From Verrucomicrobiia bacterium (GTDB taxonomy: Bacteria; Verrucomicrobiota; Verrucomicrobiia; Limisphaerales; UBA8199), in assembly GCA_035946615.1 (NCBI GenBank), contig DASYZB010000125.1:1-64000 (forward strand): a DNA stretch of 64,000 nucleotides, given 5' to 3'. Position 1 is the stretch's first letter. Every line of letters begins with the position of its first letter. The notes under the pieces are model-generated. The model had not been told where the DNA came from and ran no database searches. It saw nothing but the letters and a program-made list of their open reading frames with translations. A program made the translations under genes and the position numbers. This document shows, in pieces, positions 7,263 to 15,542 of this stretch.

Positions 7263-8678
7263 ATGCAATCCAATTTTCACCGGGGCTTTCTGGCATTAGT
7301 GCTTATTGCTTTATGGGGCGTGAACGCAACAGGGGCGCCACTGACGGAAGCGCAACAACAATGGCTGGCCAAGGGGCACCGCTTCCAGCGGCATGGCTGG
7401 ATTTACCTGCACATCGAAGGGGAGGCAAAGGAACGGGGGTTCCAGCACGGCTACCTGCTGGCGCCGGAAATAACCGATGGCCTGCGCGCGACGCGGATGA
7501 TTTGGGAATATCAAAGCGCGATGACCTGGCCCTGGCTGGTCGAGCATGCCAAAGAGATGTTTGAGCGGCGTATCGACCCGGAGGATTTGGCGGAGCTGGA
7601 CGGCATCGCCGAGGGGATGACGATGGCGGGGAAGCCATGCACCCGCGAGGAGTTAATCACCTATAACGGGATTATCGAGCTCTCGGGCTACTGGTGGCCC
7701 ACCGAGCTGAAGAAGATCAAGGATGCGCCTCCCCCCTCTGTGCGAGAATCGTGCAGTTCCTTTATCGCCACCGGCTCATTCACTCGCGACGGCAATATCG
7801 TGCTGGGGCATAACACGATGATGGATTACAACGATGTGTTTCCGAATGTGATCGCTGACATCGTCCCAACCCATGGAAAGCGCATTCTCTGGCAAACCGA
7901 ACCGGGTTGGATTCACAGTGGAACGGATTTTTTCATCACCGGTGCCGGGCTGGCTGGTTCGGAGACAACGATCGGCGATTTCGAGGGGTTTGACACCAAT
8001 GGCACTCCGGAGTTTGTGCGGATGCGCCGCGCGACTCAGGATGCCGGCTCAATCGACCAATGGTGCGATATTATGCGGCAGGGCAACAACGGCGGTTATG
8101 CCAATGCCTGGCTGCTCGGAGACATCCACTCCCGCGAAATTGCCCGGCTCGAATTGGGCTTGAAACAGGTCGGCTTTGAAAAGAAACGCGATGGCTATTT
8201 TGCGGGCTCGAACGTAGCCGAAGACCTCAAGCTCCTTCGCTTTGAAACCGGCACCAAGGAAACCGATATCCGGACCTCAGGCGTTGCCCGCCGGGTGCGT
8301 TGGAAACAATTGCTCAAGCAATATGCCGGGCGCATTGACGCGCCCCTGGCCAAGCAGTTCGAGGCGGACCATTACGATACGTACCTGGACAAAACACAGC
8401 CTGATGGGCGTACTTTGTGCGGGCATTTCGAACTCGAAGGCGAGCCGGCCGGTCCCTGGCCCGGGGTGCCGTTTGGTTGCGCCGGGACGGTGGATGCGAA
8501 GGTGGTGGATGCCACAATGGCCCAGCACATGAGTTTCGCCGCGCGCTGGGGCACGGCCTGCGGGCGGCCATTTGACGCTCATCAATACCTTACCGCTCAC
8601 CCGCAATTTGATTGGATGAAGGACATCCTCAAAAGCCGGCCCTCAGAGCCTTGGACGGAGTTTCATTCGGGGGAATAG
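7263..8678 (+). CDS. Secreted C45-type / phospholipase B-like Ntn hydrolase
   Basis: The product has 471 residues from ATG 7263, which gives a clear signal peptide (FLALVLIALWGVNATGA). The frame is open from 7212. It resembles the C45 acyltransferase/peptidase and phospholipase B-like branch of Ntn hydrolases. The segment CSSFIATGSFTRDGNIVLGH follows the expected self-cleavage point, so that Cys would be the N-terminal nucleophile. HNTMMDYNDVF and TGAGLAGSETTIGDF are further matching blocks. Such enzymes are activated by autoproteolysis and hydrolyse amide or ester bonds. The substrate is unknown. It is divergent from gatA and likely exported to the periplasm. Confidence 0.75.
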   Translation: MQSNFHRGFLALVLIALWGVNATGAPLTEAQQQWLAKGHRFQRHGWIYLHIEGEAKERGFQHGYLLAPEITDGLRATRMIWEYQSAMTWPWLVEHAKEMFERRIDPEDLAELDGIAEGMTMAGKPCTREELITYNGIIELSGYWWPTELKKIKDAPPPSVRESCSSFIATGSFTRDGNIVLGHNTMMDYNDVFPNVIADIVPTHGKRILWQTEPGWIHSGTDFFITGAGLAGSETTIGDFEGFDTNGTPEFVRMRRATQDAGSIDQWCDIMRQGNNGGYANAWLLGDIHSREIARLELGLKQVGFEKKRDGYFAGSNVAEDLKLLRFETGTKETDIRTSGVARRVRWKQLLKQYAGRIDAPLAKQFEADHYDTYLDKTQPDGRTLCGHFELEGEPAGPWPGVPFGCAGTVDAKVVDATMAQHMSFAARWGTACGRPFDAHQYLTAHPQFDWMKDILKSRPSEPWTEFHSGE

Positions 8679-8865
8679 CGATTGGACCAGCCGGACGTTT
8701 CCAGGAAACCTTCTGCCCAGCTTCCGTCTCACGATGACGGCGGGCAAGCTCTTCGGCATATTCGGGGTCTTGCTCACGACGCAAACGAGCCAAGTAATGC
8801 TCAAGGAAGAGACGCTCTTCGGGTGTCGCCCGATCTACGATTCGCTTCAGCTCTGGAACACTCAT
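8629..8865 (-). CDS. Small antitoxin-like protein, orphan
   Basis: The product has 78 residues. MSVPELKRIVDRATPEERLFLEHYLARLRR with a following EELARRHRETEAGQ segment resembles short helical proteins annotated as antitoxin-like or hypothetical. The last ~25 residues (KRPAGPIAIPPNETPSKALRAG) look unrelated to that pattern, so the 3' end may be altered. It overlaps the convergent end of the C45 gene by 50 bases. No toxin gene is adjacent. Confidence 0.5.
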   Translation of the reverse strand: MSVPELKRIVDRATPEERLFLEHYLARLRREQDPEYAEELARRHRETEAGQKVSWKRPAGPIAIPPNETPSKALRAGF

Positions 8866-8989
8866 AACCGAAGGTTATCTCCACTCCAGACCAACGCCAA
8901 CCCGAAATACGCGCCTCAGAAAGCCCCGGGACGGATTGGCCCGCCGCTCGGCCCTTGCTCGAACAGGTTAAATTGCGCAAGATGGGTTC

Positions 8990-10144
8990 ATGCACATTTC
9001 ATCGCGCCCGAGTCTGGTCGCAACGCTTGCATTCATTCTTATGAGCCACTTGATCTCCTCGAATGCCTTGGCTGAAACCACCTCCGCCCAGAGCATTACC
9101 AAAGCCTCTTTTGGCGCAACCAGCGCCGGGCAGGCCGTGGATTTGTTTACTCTGCGCAATGAACGCGGGATCACCGCAAAAGTAATCACTTACGGCGCGA
9201 TTATCTATTCCATGGAAACACCGGACAGCGCCGGCCACCTCACCAACATCACTGCCAATTGCCAGTCGGTTGCCGATTATGAGAATCGGAGTCCCTGCTT
9301 CGGGGCCTTGCTTGGGCGCTACGCAAATCGCATCGCCAAAGGCCGCTTCACCCTCGACGGCCAGACCTACTCGCTCCCGCTCAACGGCGGACCCAACCAT
9401 ATCCATGGCGGCCCCAGGGGATTCGACAAACAGGTGTGGGAGGCCGAACCGCTCAAAGGCCCGGGGTTCGTTGCGGTGAAATTAACCCACACCAGTAAAG
9501 ATGGTGAAAACGGCTACCCCGGCACCCTGCGCTGCACGGTGGTTTACAAATTGAATAATCAAAACGAGTGGAGAATGGAGTACAGCGCAACGACCGATAA
9601 GCCTACACCGGTAAATCTCTCCAACCACGCCTATTGGAATCTTGGCGGAGCAGAATCGGGCACGGTGCTGGACCAGGTTCTGACGGTGAATGCCGACCGC
9701 TACCTGATTGCGGATGAAACGCTGATTCCGACAGGCCAGATGGCCCCTGTGGCAGGCACGCCCCTGGATTTCCGCTCCCCTCATCCCATTGGAGAACGCA
9801 TCAACCAAATCAAAGAGAAACAGTTCAATGGCGGTTATGACCATTGTTTCGTGGTGAAGCACCAAACACCCGGCGACCTCGCCTTTTGCGCGAAACTCCA
9901 AGACCCCAACTCGGGCCGCGCCATGGAGGTCTTTACCACCCAGCCTGGAGTTCAAATGTACACCGCCAATTTCCCCAGCGGCGCCTTCAAAGGACCCGGT
10001 GGCTATTCTTATCCCAGTCACCTGGGAGTCGCCCTCGAGTGCCAGCATTTCCCCGACTCGCCGAACAAGCCCCAGTTCCCTTCCACCATTCTCAGGCCGG
10101 GTGAGACTTACCACGCCCTGACGGTGCTCAAATTTGGGTTCTGA
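8990..10144 (+). CDS. galM: Secreted aldose 1-epimerase (mutarotase)
   Basis: The product has 384 residues with a signal peptide (LVATLAFILMSHLISSNALA). GalM landmarks are present: RYANRIAKGRF, NHIHGGPRGFDK, NHAYWNL with the catalytic His, and LECQHFPDSPNKPQFP with the catalytic Glu. A TTQPGVQMYTANF block also matches. The enzyme interconverts alpha and beta anomers of aldoses. Export suggests action on sugars released from polymers outside the cytoplasm. No sugar-degradation operon is attached. Confidence 0.92.
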   Translation: MHISSRPSLVATLAFILMSHLISSNALAETTSAQSITKASFGATSAGQAVDLFTLRNERGITAKVITYGAIIYSMETPDSAGHLTNITANCQSVADYENRSPCFGALLGRYANRIAKGRFTLDGQTYSLPLNGGPNHIHGGPRGFDKQVWEAEPLKGPGFVAVKLTHTSKDGENGYPGTLRCTVVYKLNNQNEWRMEYSATTDKPTPVNLSNHAYWNLGGAESGTVLDQVLTVNADRYLIADETLIPTGQMAPVAGTPLDFRSPHPIGERINQIKEKQFNGGYDHCFVVKHQTPGDLAFCAKLQDPNSGRAMEVFTTQPGVQMYTANFPSGAFKGPGGYSYPSHLGVALECQHFPDSPNKPQFPSTILRPGETYHALTVLKFGF

Positions 10145-10203
10145 GCCGAAAGGCCAATCGCCGGCCTTCATGGGGATATGAATGCCTACAGTCAATGGCC
10201 ACA

Positions 10204-10293
10204 GATTCTTGACTGGCAATCCTTGTTCCGGATGGACATCCGATAAAGATTTGTGACTGGCAATCCATGTCCCGGGGGGACATCCGGAGAATA
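10204..10293. repeat. Tandem pair of ~44-bp imperfect direct repeats
   Basis: Two adjacent units share TGACTGGCAATCC, then CCGG and GGACATCCG. Each contains a short palindrome around the GGACATCC core. The second unit runs into AGAATAGCCCAACG, the end motif of the long inverted repeat at 44006-44158. The unit lies between galM and a gene remnant. Its role is unknown; REP/MITE debris is the simplest reading. Confidence 0.6.
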
Positions 10294-10473
10294 GCCCAAC
10301 GTTTCAAGGGTTAAACAGACTGACTCTTTTTCTCGAAATTTCCGTGCAACTTATCCAGCTTTCAGCGACATTCAGCGCATAATTGCGTGACTTTTTGTAA
10401 TGGGTGTTACAGGTGTACAGATTTCTGTTGGCACGGTGGTCCTTTCGGGCCACCGCGCTCGCCGACGCGCCTT

Positions 10474-10848
10474 GGTCTCTCCCTTACCCTGGTGCCCGAC
10501 CTGGTCGAACAATGGTTGTCGCCGAGGTTGCCCAATGTGATCGACTGCAGCCGCATGACACGGGAGGACCGCCCAGCTTTGCCTTTTGAGCTCCTCGGCG
10601 AGGGGATCATCAACGCGCTGGTTCACCGCGACTACGATCTGACCGGCGCCATCTGCCATCTTGTGGTGACGCCCGACACGGTCACGGTGAAAAGCCCGGG
10701 CGCCCCGCTAGCTCCAGTCACCCTCGAACAACTGCAGTCCTTCACCGCCCCGATGCACAATCGGAACCCGGAGCTCCAGTTTGCCTTCGGTGGAACAAAA
10801 TTGGTGGAGGGACGCGGCTTTGGCATGAGGACCGCAATGGCGCTGCGC
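10474..10848 (+). pseudogene. Remnant of an AlbA/HATPase_c_4-type ATP-binding protein
   Basis: The frame encodes PFELLGEGIINALVHRDYDL, the Bergerat-fold N-box region of COG2865-type proteins, then VVTPDTVTVKSPGAPLAP and GGTKLVEGRGFGMRT. The N-terminal AlbA-like DNA-binding domain is missing, and after GMRT the sequence loses similarity. Only about 120 residues of a protein that is usually ~400-550 long remain. The fragment sits just upstream of a tRNA gene, which could reflect an old integration or deletion event. Confidence 0.65.
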
Positions 10849-10971
10849 AACGCAATAAATTGGGTAATTCTCCGTGAGCCAAGGCCCAGGCGACCCTCGC
10901 TTGGCGGGTTGCCGGGCGTGTATTCTTTTGACAGCAGAATCCCTCGAATTTAGCCTGTCTGGCGACGGTTT

Positions 10972-11046
<75 letters not shown>

Positions 11047-11176
11047 TTCGAGGTTATCCCTTAGATGTCAGCACGCGTCCCCACACGCTTTCGGCGCCCC
11101 CAGCGCTGAACGAAGGCATTCGAGTTGCACGAGCTGGCAGTTTCCCGCCGGCTGTTGCAGCTCCATCTGCAACCCC

Positions 11177-11443
11177 TTACGCCGAGATCAGCCACGCGCG
11201 CGCCTGGTCAATCGCCGTTCGATCAAAGTAACGAACCGTGGCGGCCGTGAATGGTTTGCAGAACACAGCCATTGCATGCTGCCACTTGGTTTAACTTGGT
11301 TTCCCCAACCATGGCCACGCGCTCAATGTCGCTGAAATGCTTGGCATGAAATTTGGTGTCCTGCCACAACACGTCCGCGGTCCAGCCGTGGAAATCAAGC
11401 ATCTCGATCGAGACGCGAATCTTGCCGTGCTCTTTGAGCGTCA
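11177..11443 (-). pseudogene. SpoIIAA-like (STAS-fold) gene remnant with a frameshift
   Basis: The first part reads KEHGKIRVSIEMLDFHGWTAD and HFSDIERVAMVGETK, the middle of the SpoIIAA-like family. After this the frame breaks. Joining the other frame at 11305 restores KWQHAMAVFCKPFTAATVRYFD and a natural stop at 11177. The break is a 10-base tandem duplication (AAACCAAGTT then AAACCAAGTG). The family's N-terminal ~45 residues are also missing: the frame starts only at the end of the glycosyltransferase gene. Both lesions indicate a dead gene. Confidence 0.75.
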
Positions 11444-12754
11444 AGCGCCCCTTCGATAAATCTTAACCAACTTATGCGGACGGACGCCAAGATGATAAGC
11501 AACGATCATCAGCCGATTGCGCAAAGTCGTTTGGATGACTCCGAGGCGCAGCCATCGGCGAGCCGAAGTGCGCGCCCGCTCCTTAACGGTCAAAATTCGG
11601 CCTTGGCCACGCAAGCGTCGGACGAACTCGTAGTCTTCCATTATCGGCAAATCAGCGAACCCGCCCTCTTCTTCGAAAACATCACGGCGTAGAAAGAGGG
11701 CCTGGTCGCCATAGGGCATCTGACGCCAACGCGAGCGCCAATTGGCGGCCCACTCCAGGATGCGCTTCCCGCGAAAGTCTCCTGCGACACCAAAACCAAA
11801 GGCTCCCGCCACCACTCCGGGGCGTTGTAATGTCTCGATAACAACTCGGCTCCAGCCTTGAGGAAGAATGGTGTCCGCATGCAGGAACAAAAGCAGGGTG
11901 CCAGCCGCCTTCGCCGCCCCTGCGTTCATCTGCCGGGCGCGGCCCGGTTTGCCGGAAATCACGCAGGCGCCAAAACCGGCTGCCAGCTTGCAGGTATTAT
12001 CCGTGCTGCCGCCGTCTGCGACGACGATTTCGAGCGGAAGGCCCCGTTGAACCGATTCTAAAATATCAATTATGTGGTCCTGTTCGTTTAGAGCAGGAAT
12101 GATTACGGAGAGCTGGCGAGCGCCCAATGATTCGGCTTCGTTCAACCGGCGCCACACCTCCAAGTCCTCAGGGCGATCGATATCATCCAGTTGCGCTAAC
12201 AAGCCCGGGGTGACGCCGTTTGCCTTGAGAATCTGCACAGACTCAGCCAGAACACGATTGCTGCCCCAGGGAATCCCGCGAAACAGTTCCGGGATTTCGC
12301 GAACCAGCCCAACCAGATAATAGCCCCCATCTGTTGCCGGGCCGAACACGACCGGGTGTTGGGCAAGCGTTTCGAACGCGGTTGCCAGGATTTGCGGAGT
12401 CAACCCGGGACAATCGGTCCCGATAATGATGGTGGCACGCGAGCCTTCGCGGAAGCTGTCCTCGAAGGCGCCGGCCATGCGCTTGCCGAGGTCCCCCTCC
12501 ACTTGCGGGCGGCAGCGAAAATCATCTCCGAGCCAATGATGCATCGCCGCTTCGTTGGCCCCATCGAAACGGGCCTCCAATTGCGCATGGCACGCCCGGC
12601 AAGCCGCCTCAGCGATGCGCAGGGTGCGCAGGACCAATCGCCGATGCAGCCTGACCGCGCCCTGCGGCCCGAGTGCCGGAATGAGCCGAGTCTTCACCCG
12701 GCCTGGCTCAGGGAATCGGGCAAAAAGAATTATCCGTCGAACGCCATTCGCCAC
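11441..12754 (-). CDS. Fused arsenosugar-biosynthesis nucleotidyl/glycosyltransferase (TIGR04282 + TIGR04283)
   Basis: The product has 437 residues with two domains that are usually separate proteins. Residues 1-~205 (RIILFARFPEPGRVKTRL, IIIGTDCPGL, FGPATDGGYYLVGL, DDIDRPEDLE) match the TIGR04282/DUF2064 family. Residues ~213-437 (LSVIIPALNEQDHI, IVVADGGSTDNT, FLHADT, PYGDQALFLRR, MEDYEFVRRL) are a GT2-type enzyme of the TIGR04283 family. Both families occur with ArsS in arsenosugar clusters. arsS lies upstream on the same strand, separated by a TVP38 remnant. The exact sugar-transfer step has not been assigned from sequence. Confidence 0.88.
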   Translation of the reverse strand: MANGVRRIILFARFPEPGRVKTRLIPALGPQGAVRLHRRLVLRTLRIAEAACRACHAQLEARFDGANEAAMHHWLGDDFRCRPQVEGDLGKRMAGAFEDSFREGSRATIIIGTDCPGLTPQILATAFETLAQHPVVFGPATDGGYYLVGLVREIPELFRGIPWGSNRVLAESVQILKANGVTPGLLAQLDDIDRPEDLEVWRRLNEAESLGARQLSVIIPALNEQDHIIDILESVQRGLPLEIVVADGGSTDNTCKLAAGFGACVISGKPGRARQMNAGAAKAAGTLLLFLHADTILPQGWSRVVIETLQRPGVVAGAFGFGVAGDFRGKRILEWAANWRSRWRQMPYGDQALFLRRDVFEEEGGFADLPIMEDYEFVRRLRGQGRILTVKERARTSARRWLRLGVIQTTLRNRLMIVAYHLGVRPHKLVKIYRRGA

Positions 12755-12772
12755 AATTGTGAAAGAATACCG

Positions 12773-13036
12773 CTATTGGCGTTGCCAGGCGAGCCAGTGT
12801 CCCATCACGTACTGGCCCAGCTTCACACGGGTCAAACCAAAGGCGTAGTTCAGCAATGTAAACGGAAAAACCGATGAGAGCCGTGTGAGGAAGACAATCT
12901 TCCAGCCCTCGTCGGCGACGGCTTTGTCTATGGCAGCGAATTTCTCATTCCCCTCGATTTTTCTGGCGATGGTCTCCCGAGCGAAGTAGCGGCCAATCAG
13001 GAAAGCGCACGTGGCCCCCAAGGCCAGGCAGGGCAA
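12773..13036 (-). pseudogene. TVP38/TMEM64-family membrane protein fragment
   Basis: The 87-residue frame GATCAFLIGRYFARETIARK, KFAAIDKAVADEGWKIVFLTRLS and FPFTLLNYAFGLTRV is the core of the VTT/TVP38 domain. A complete family member has ~200-240 residues. About 70 N-terminal and 60 C-terminal residues are missing. It starts 5 bases after the arsS stop and ends 18 bases before the glycosyltransferase start. TVP38 genes often accompany arsS elsewhere, so this is probably the decayed third member of the cluster. Confidence 0.7.
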
Positions 13037-13040
13037 ATTA

Positions 13041-13994
13041 TCACGCGCTCCGTTGCAGCGCCCCAGTGCAACTGCTGCCGCAGCCGGCGGCGCATGCCAG
13101 ACAATGCTCTCCCGTGCGCACCGCCCACCCCTCCAAAAGCTCGGGCGTCACGTCCCACAAGTAGAGGGGCTTGCCATTGCGCACCTGCATCCCGAGCATC
13201 TGATTAAAATCGCAGTCGTACACCTCGCCCATCCAACCCACGCTCAAGGTCGTGCGGCACATGAGGCCATCAAGATTGGCGGGGTTGAAACTGCTCGCCA
13301 AAAGCGACATGTATTCTTCGGCTTTGCCCTGCCGCCGCAAGTCCTCGGCGAATCGCGCAATGGGTTGGTTGGTGATGGTAAACAGGCGGTTGAAGACGAT
13401 CCCAAAATCGCGTCCGAGGATTTCTTTGTAGTCCGACTCCAGCTCAGCTTGAGGCCCAGGCAACAGGGGGCCAATTGGGTTATAGACCAGGTTCAAGGGC
13501 AGCCGGGTCCCATAGCCAATCGCGTTTAATTTCCTCAAGGCGGAGATACTTTTCTCGAAGACCCCCTGCCCGCGCTGCTTCGCCACATTCTCGGCGGTGT
13601 AGCACGGCAGCGAGGCGATTATTTCGACCTCATGGCCGGCCAAATACTCCGGCAGGTCCGCATAGGCCGGTTCCTCGATGATGGTTAAATTGCAGCGGTC
13701 AATCACGTGAGCATCCGCAGCCCGCCCGGTCTCGACGAAGCAGCGGAAGAATTCGCTCAATTCCGGCGCGCCTCCAGTGATGTCCACAATCGGGGGATGA
13801 TGCTGCTCAATCCACTCCCCGATACGATGCGCCACGGTGCGGTTGACCATCTCGGTGCGCCAGGGGCCGGCATCCACATGGCAATGGCGGCAGGCCTGGT
13901 TGCACTTGCGCCCGACGTTGATCTGGAGCGTTTGCAGGCGCCCCCGACGAAGGGCAAATCCATGCTCCATCAGCTTTTTGTCAAAACGATGCAT
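13041..13994 (-). CDS. arsS: Arsenosugar biosynthesis radical SAM protein ArsS
   Basis: The product has 317 residues from ATG 13994 (MHRFDKKLMEHGFALRRGRL). The frame is open to 14057 but the extension has no homology. LQTLQINVGRKCNQACRHCHVDAGP carries the radical SAM CxxxCxxC motif at about residues 33-40. GGAPELSEFFR, YNPIGPLLPGPQAELE, CRTTLSVGWMGEVYDCDFNQ and the Cys-rich C-terminus HCLACAAGCGSSC match ArsS. ArsS adds a 5'-deoxyadenosyl group to dimethylarsinous acid, the first committed arsenosugar step. arsM is not in the window. Confidence 0.93.
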   Translation of the reverse strand: MHRFDKKLMEHGFALRRGRLQTLQINVGRKCNQACRHCHVDAGPWRTEMVNRTVAHRIGEWIEQHHPPIVDITGGAPELSEFFRCFVETGRAADAHVIDRCNLTIIEEPAYADLPEYLAGHEVEIIASLPCYTAENVAKQRGQGVFEKSISALRKLNAIGYGTRLPLNLVYNPIGPLLPGPQAELESDYKEILGRDFGIVFNRLFTITNQPIARFAEDLRRQGKAEEYMSLLASSFNPANLDGLMCRTTLSVGWMGEVYDCDFNQMLGMQVRNGKPLYLWDVTPELLEGWAVRTGEHCLACAAGCGSSCTGALQRSA

Positions 13995-14083
13995 ACCCAC
14001 GCAAATGAGAGCCAAAAGGGACCCGGTTATTCCAAAGCGCCCGAGCCTCGAAACCAATCTATAGCTCCAAGCGGTGATTAGGG

Positions 14084-14362
14084 CTAGTCGTGATTGGGGC
14101 GATAGTTTTGTAGCGCGTCCTCGATTGCCATCAATGTGCCCGCTCGGTTCAGCCAGGCCTCCGCTACTGTTGTTTCACGCTCCAGCGCCAGCAGGACGGG
14201 CTTGGCCCGGGTGCCATAGCCGATTTGCGGAGCGGCGGGGCATACCAACGAAACTTGATAGATGCTGACGCGATCAGGCGGAAGGACTTTCTTGTTTTCC
14301 GCGCGCGCATTCCCGGCACAGAACAGGCCGGCAATGGCGAGAACCGTTAATTGGAATCTCAT
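14084..14362 (-). CDS. Small secreted protein of unknown function
   Basis: The product has 92 residues from ATG 14362, which gives a signal peptide (FQLTVLAIAGLFCAGNARA). The mature part (VSIYQVSLVCPAAPQIGYG, then ALERETTVAEAWLNRAGTLMAIED) has a single Cys and no domain I can name. It lies 89 bases upstream of arsS on the same strand, so it may share the arsenosugar transcript. That link is positional only. Confidence 0.6.
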   Translation of the reverse strand: MRFQLTVLAIAGLFCAGNARAENKKVLPPDRVSIYQVSLVCPAAPQIGYGTRAKPVLLALERETTVAEAWLNRAGTLMAIEDALQNYRPNHD

Positions 14363-14518
14363 CCGTTTTCTTTTTGACGTGGGGTCATGGGCATCAGATG
14401 TCCATTCCGGTTCCATTCATGGCGCTCAAATATACCATGTTTTCACTGGCTGGGGCAAAAAGCAAGACTTACCCGCCTGCTGGCGAAGCAGAAAACATAA
14501 TGGATAGAATTCAAAACA

Positions 14519-14547
14519 TTGAAATAGAACAGTGCCCGCGCTATGAT
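14519..14547 (+). promoter_or_regulatory. Strong sigma-70-type promoter of the ABC binding-protein gene, implying a leaderless start
   Basis: TTGAAA (14519-14524), a 17-base spacer and TATGAT (14542-14547) form a near-consensus promoter. The ATG of the next gene is at 14553, so transcription would start at or next to the start codon. Confidence 0.6.
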
Positions 14548-14552
14548 GGGGC

Positions 14553-15542
14553 ATGTCCAAATGCTTGCGGGCCCTCCTGTTGGCGTGGGTATGCGCCGGC
14601 CTGTCCGGCGCGCTGGCCGCCAACCCCGCCTTTACCATCGCGGTTATCCCCAAGGGCACCACCCATGAGTTCTGGAAATCCATCAATGCCGGCGCCATTA
14701 AGGCCCAACAAGAGCTGAGGGCCGCCGGGACCTCTGTCGAGATTCTCTGGAAGGGGCCCTTGCGCGAAGATGATCGCGACCAGCAGATTCAAGTTGTCGA
14801 GGATTTCATGGCCCGGCGCGTCAGCGCTATTGTGCTGGCGCCGCTGGATTCGCAGGCCCTGGTGCGGCCAGTTCACAACGCGCTCGAGGCGCGGGTGCCG
14901 GTCGTGGTGATCGACTCGGCCCTTCATTCCAAGGATTACGTCAGCTTCGTGGCGACAGATAATTATAAGGGCGGTCAATTGGCGGGAGAGGAGATGGGCA
15001 AACTGCTCGAGGGCAAGGGCAATGTCATCCTGTTGCGATACCAAGTCGGCTCTGCCAGCACGGAGGCGCGGGAAGCAGGTTTCCTCGAGGTTCTAAAATC
15101 AAAATATCCGTCGATTAAGCTCATTTCTTCGGAACAACATGCAGGAGCCACTCGCGAATTGGCTTACCAGGCCTCTCAGAACCTGCTCAATCGCTTTGGC
15201 CACGAGGTCAACGGCGTTTTTTGCCCTTGTGAAGCCCCCACCATTGCGATGACCAAGGCCTTGCGTGACCTTGGCCTGGCCGGGGGGAAAGTGAAAATGA
15301 TCGGATTTGACGCCGGCTCACAATCTGTAGTGGACATGAAGAACGGGGATATTCAGGCGGTGGTGGTGCAGAATCCGATGTTGATCGGCTACTTGGGAGT
15401 GGAAACCGCCATTAAATACTTGCAGGGCCAGAAGGTGCAAAAGCGCATCGATACTGGGGTCGTCCTGGTGACGCCAGAAAACATGAATGAGCCTGAAATC
15501 AAGGAACTGCTCTATCCACCCATCGACCGCTATTTGAAATGA
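14553..15542 (+). CDS. Sugar-type ABC transporter substrate-binding protein
   Basis: The product has 329 residues with a signal peptide (LRALLLAWVCAGLSGALA) and no lipobox. It is a Peripla_BP_4 (RbsB-like) protein: FTIAVIPKGTTHEFWKSINAG, VVEDFMARRVSAIVLAPLD, VPVVVIDSALHSKDYVSFVATDNYKGG and KVKMIGFDAGSQSV are the canonical blocks. Such proteins bind pentoses, hexoses or inositol. The stop overlaps the ATG of the permease gene (ATGA), so the two are translationally coupled. A myo-inositol oxygenase gene follows downstream, which makes inositol one candidate ligand. Confidence 0.9.
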   Translation: MSKCLRALLLAWVCAGLSGALAANPAFTIAVIPKGTTHEFWKSINAGAIKAQQELRAAGTSVEILWKGPLREDDRDQQIQVVEDFMARRVSAIVLAPLDSQALVRPVHNALEARVPVVVIDSALHSKDYVSFVATDNYKGGQLAGEEMGKLLEGKGNVILLRYQVGSASTEAREAGFLEVLKSKYPSIKLISSEQHAGATRELAYQASQNLLNRFGHEVNGVFCPCEAPTIAMTKALRDLGLAGGKVKMIGFDAGSQSVVDMKNGDIQAVVVQNPMLIGYLGVETAIKYLQGQKVQKRIDTGVVLVTPENMNEPEIKELLYPPIDRYLK

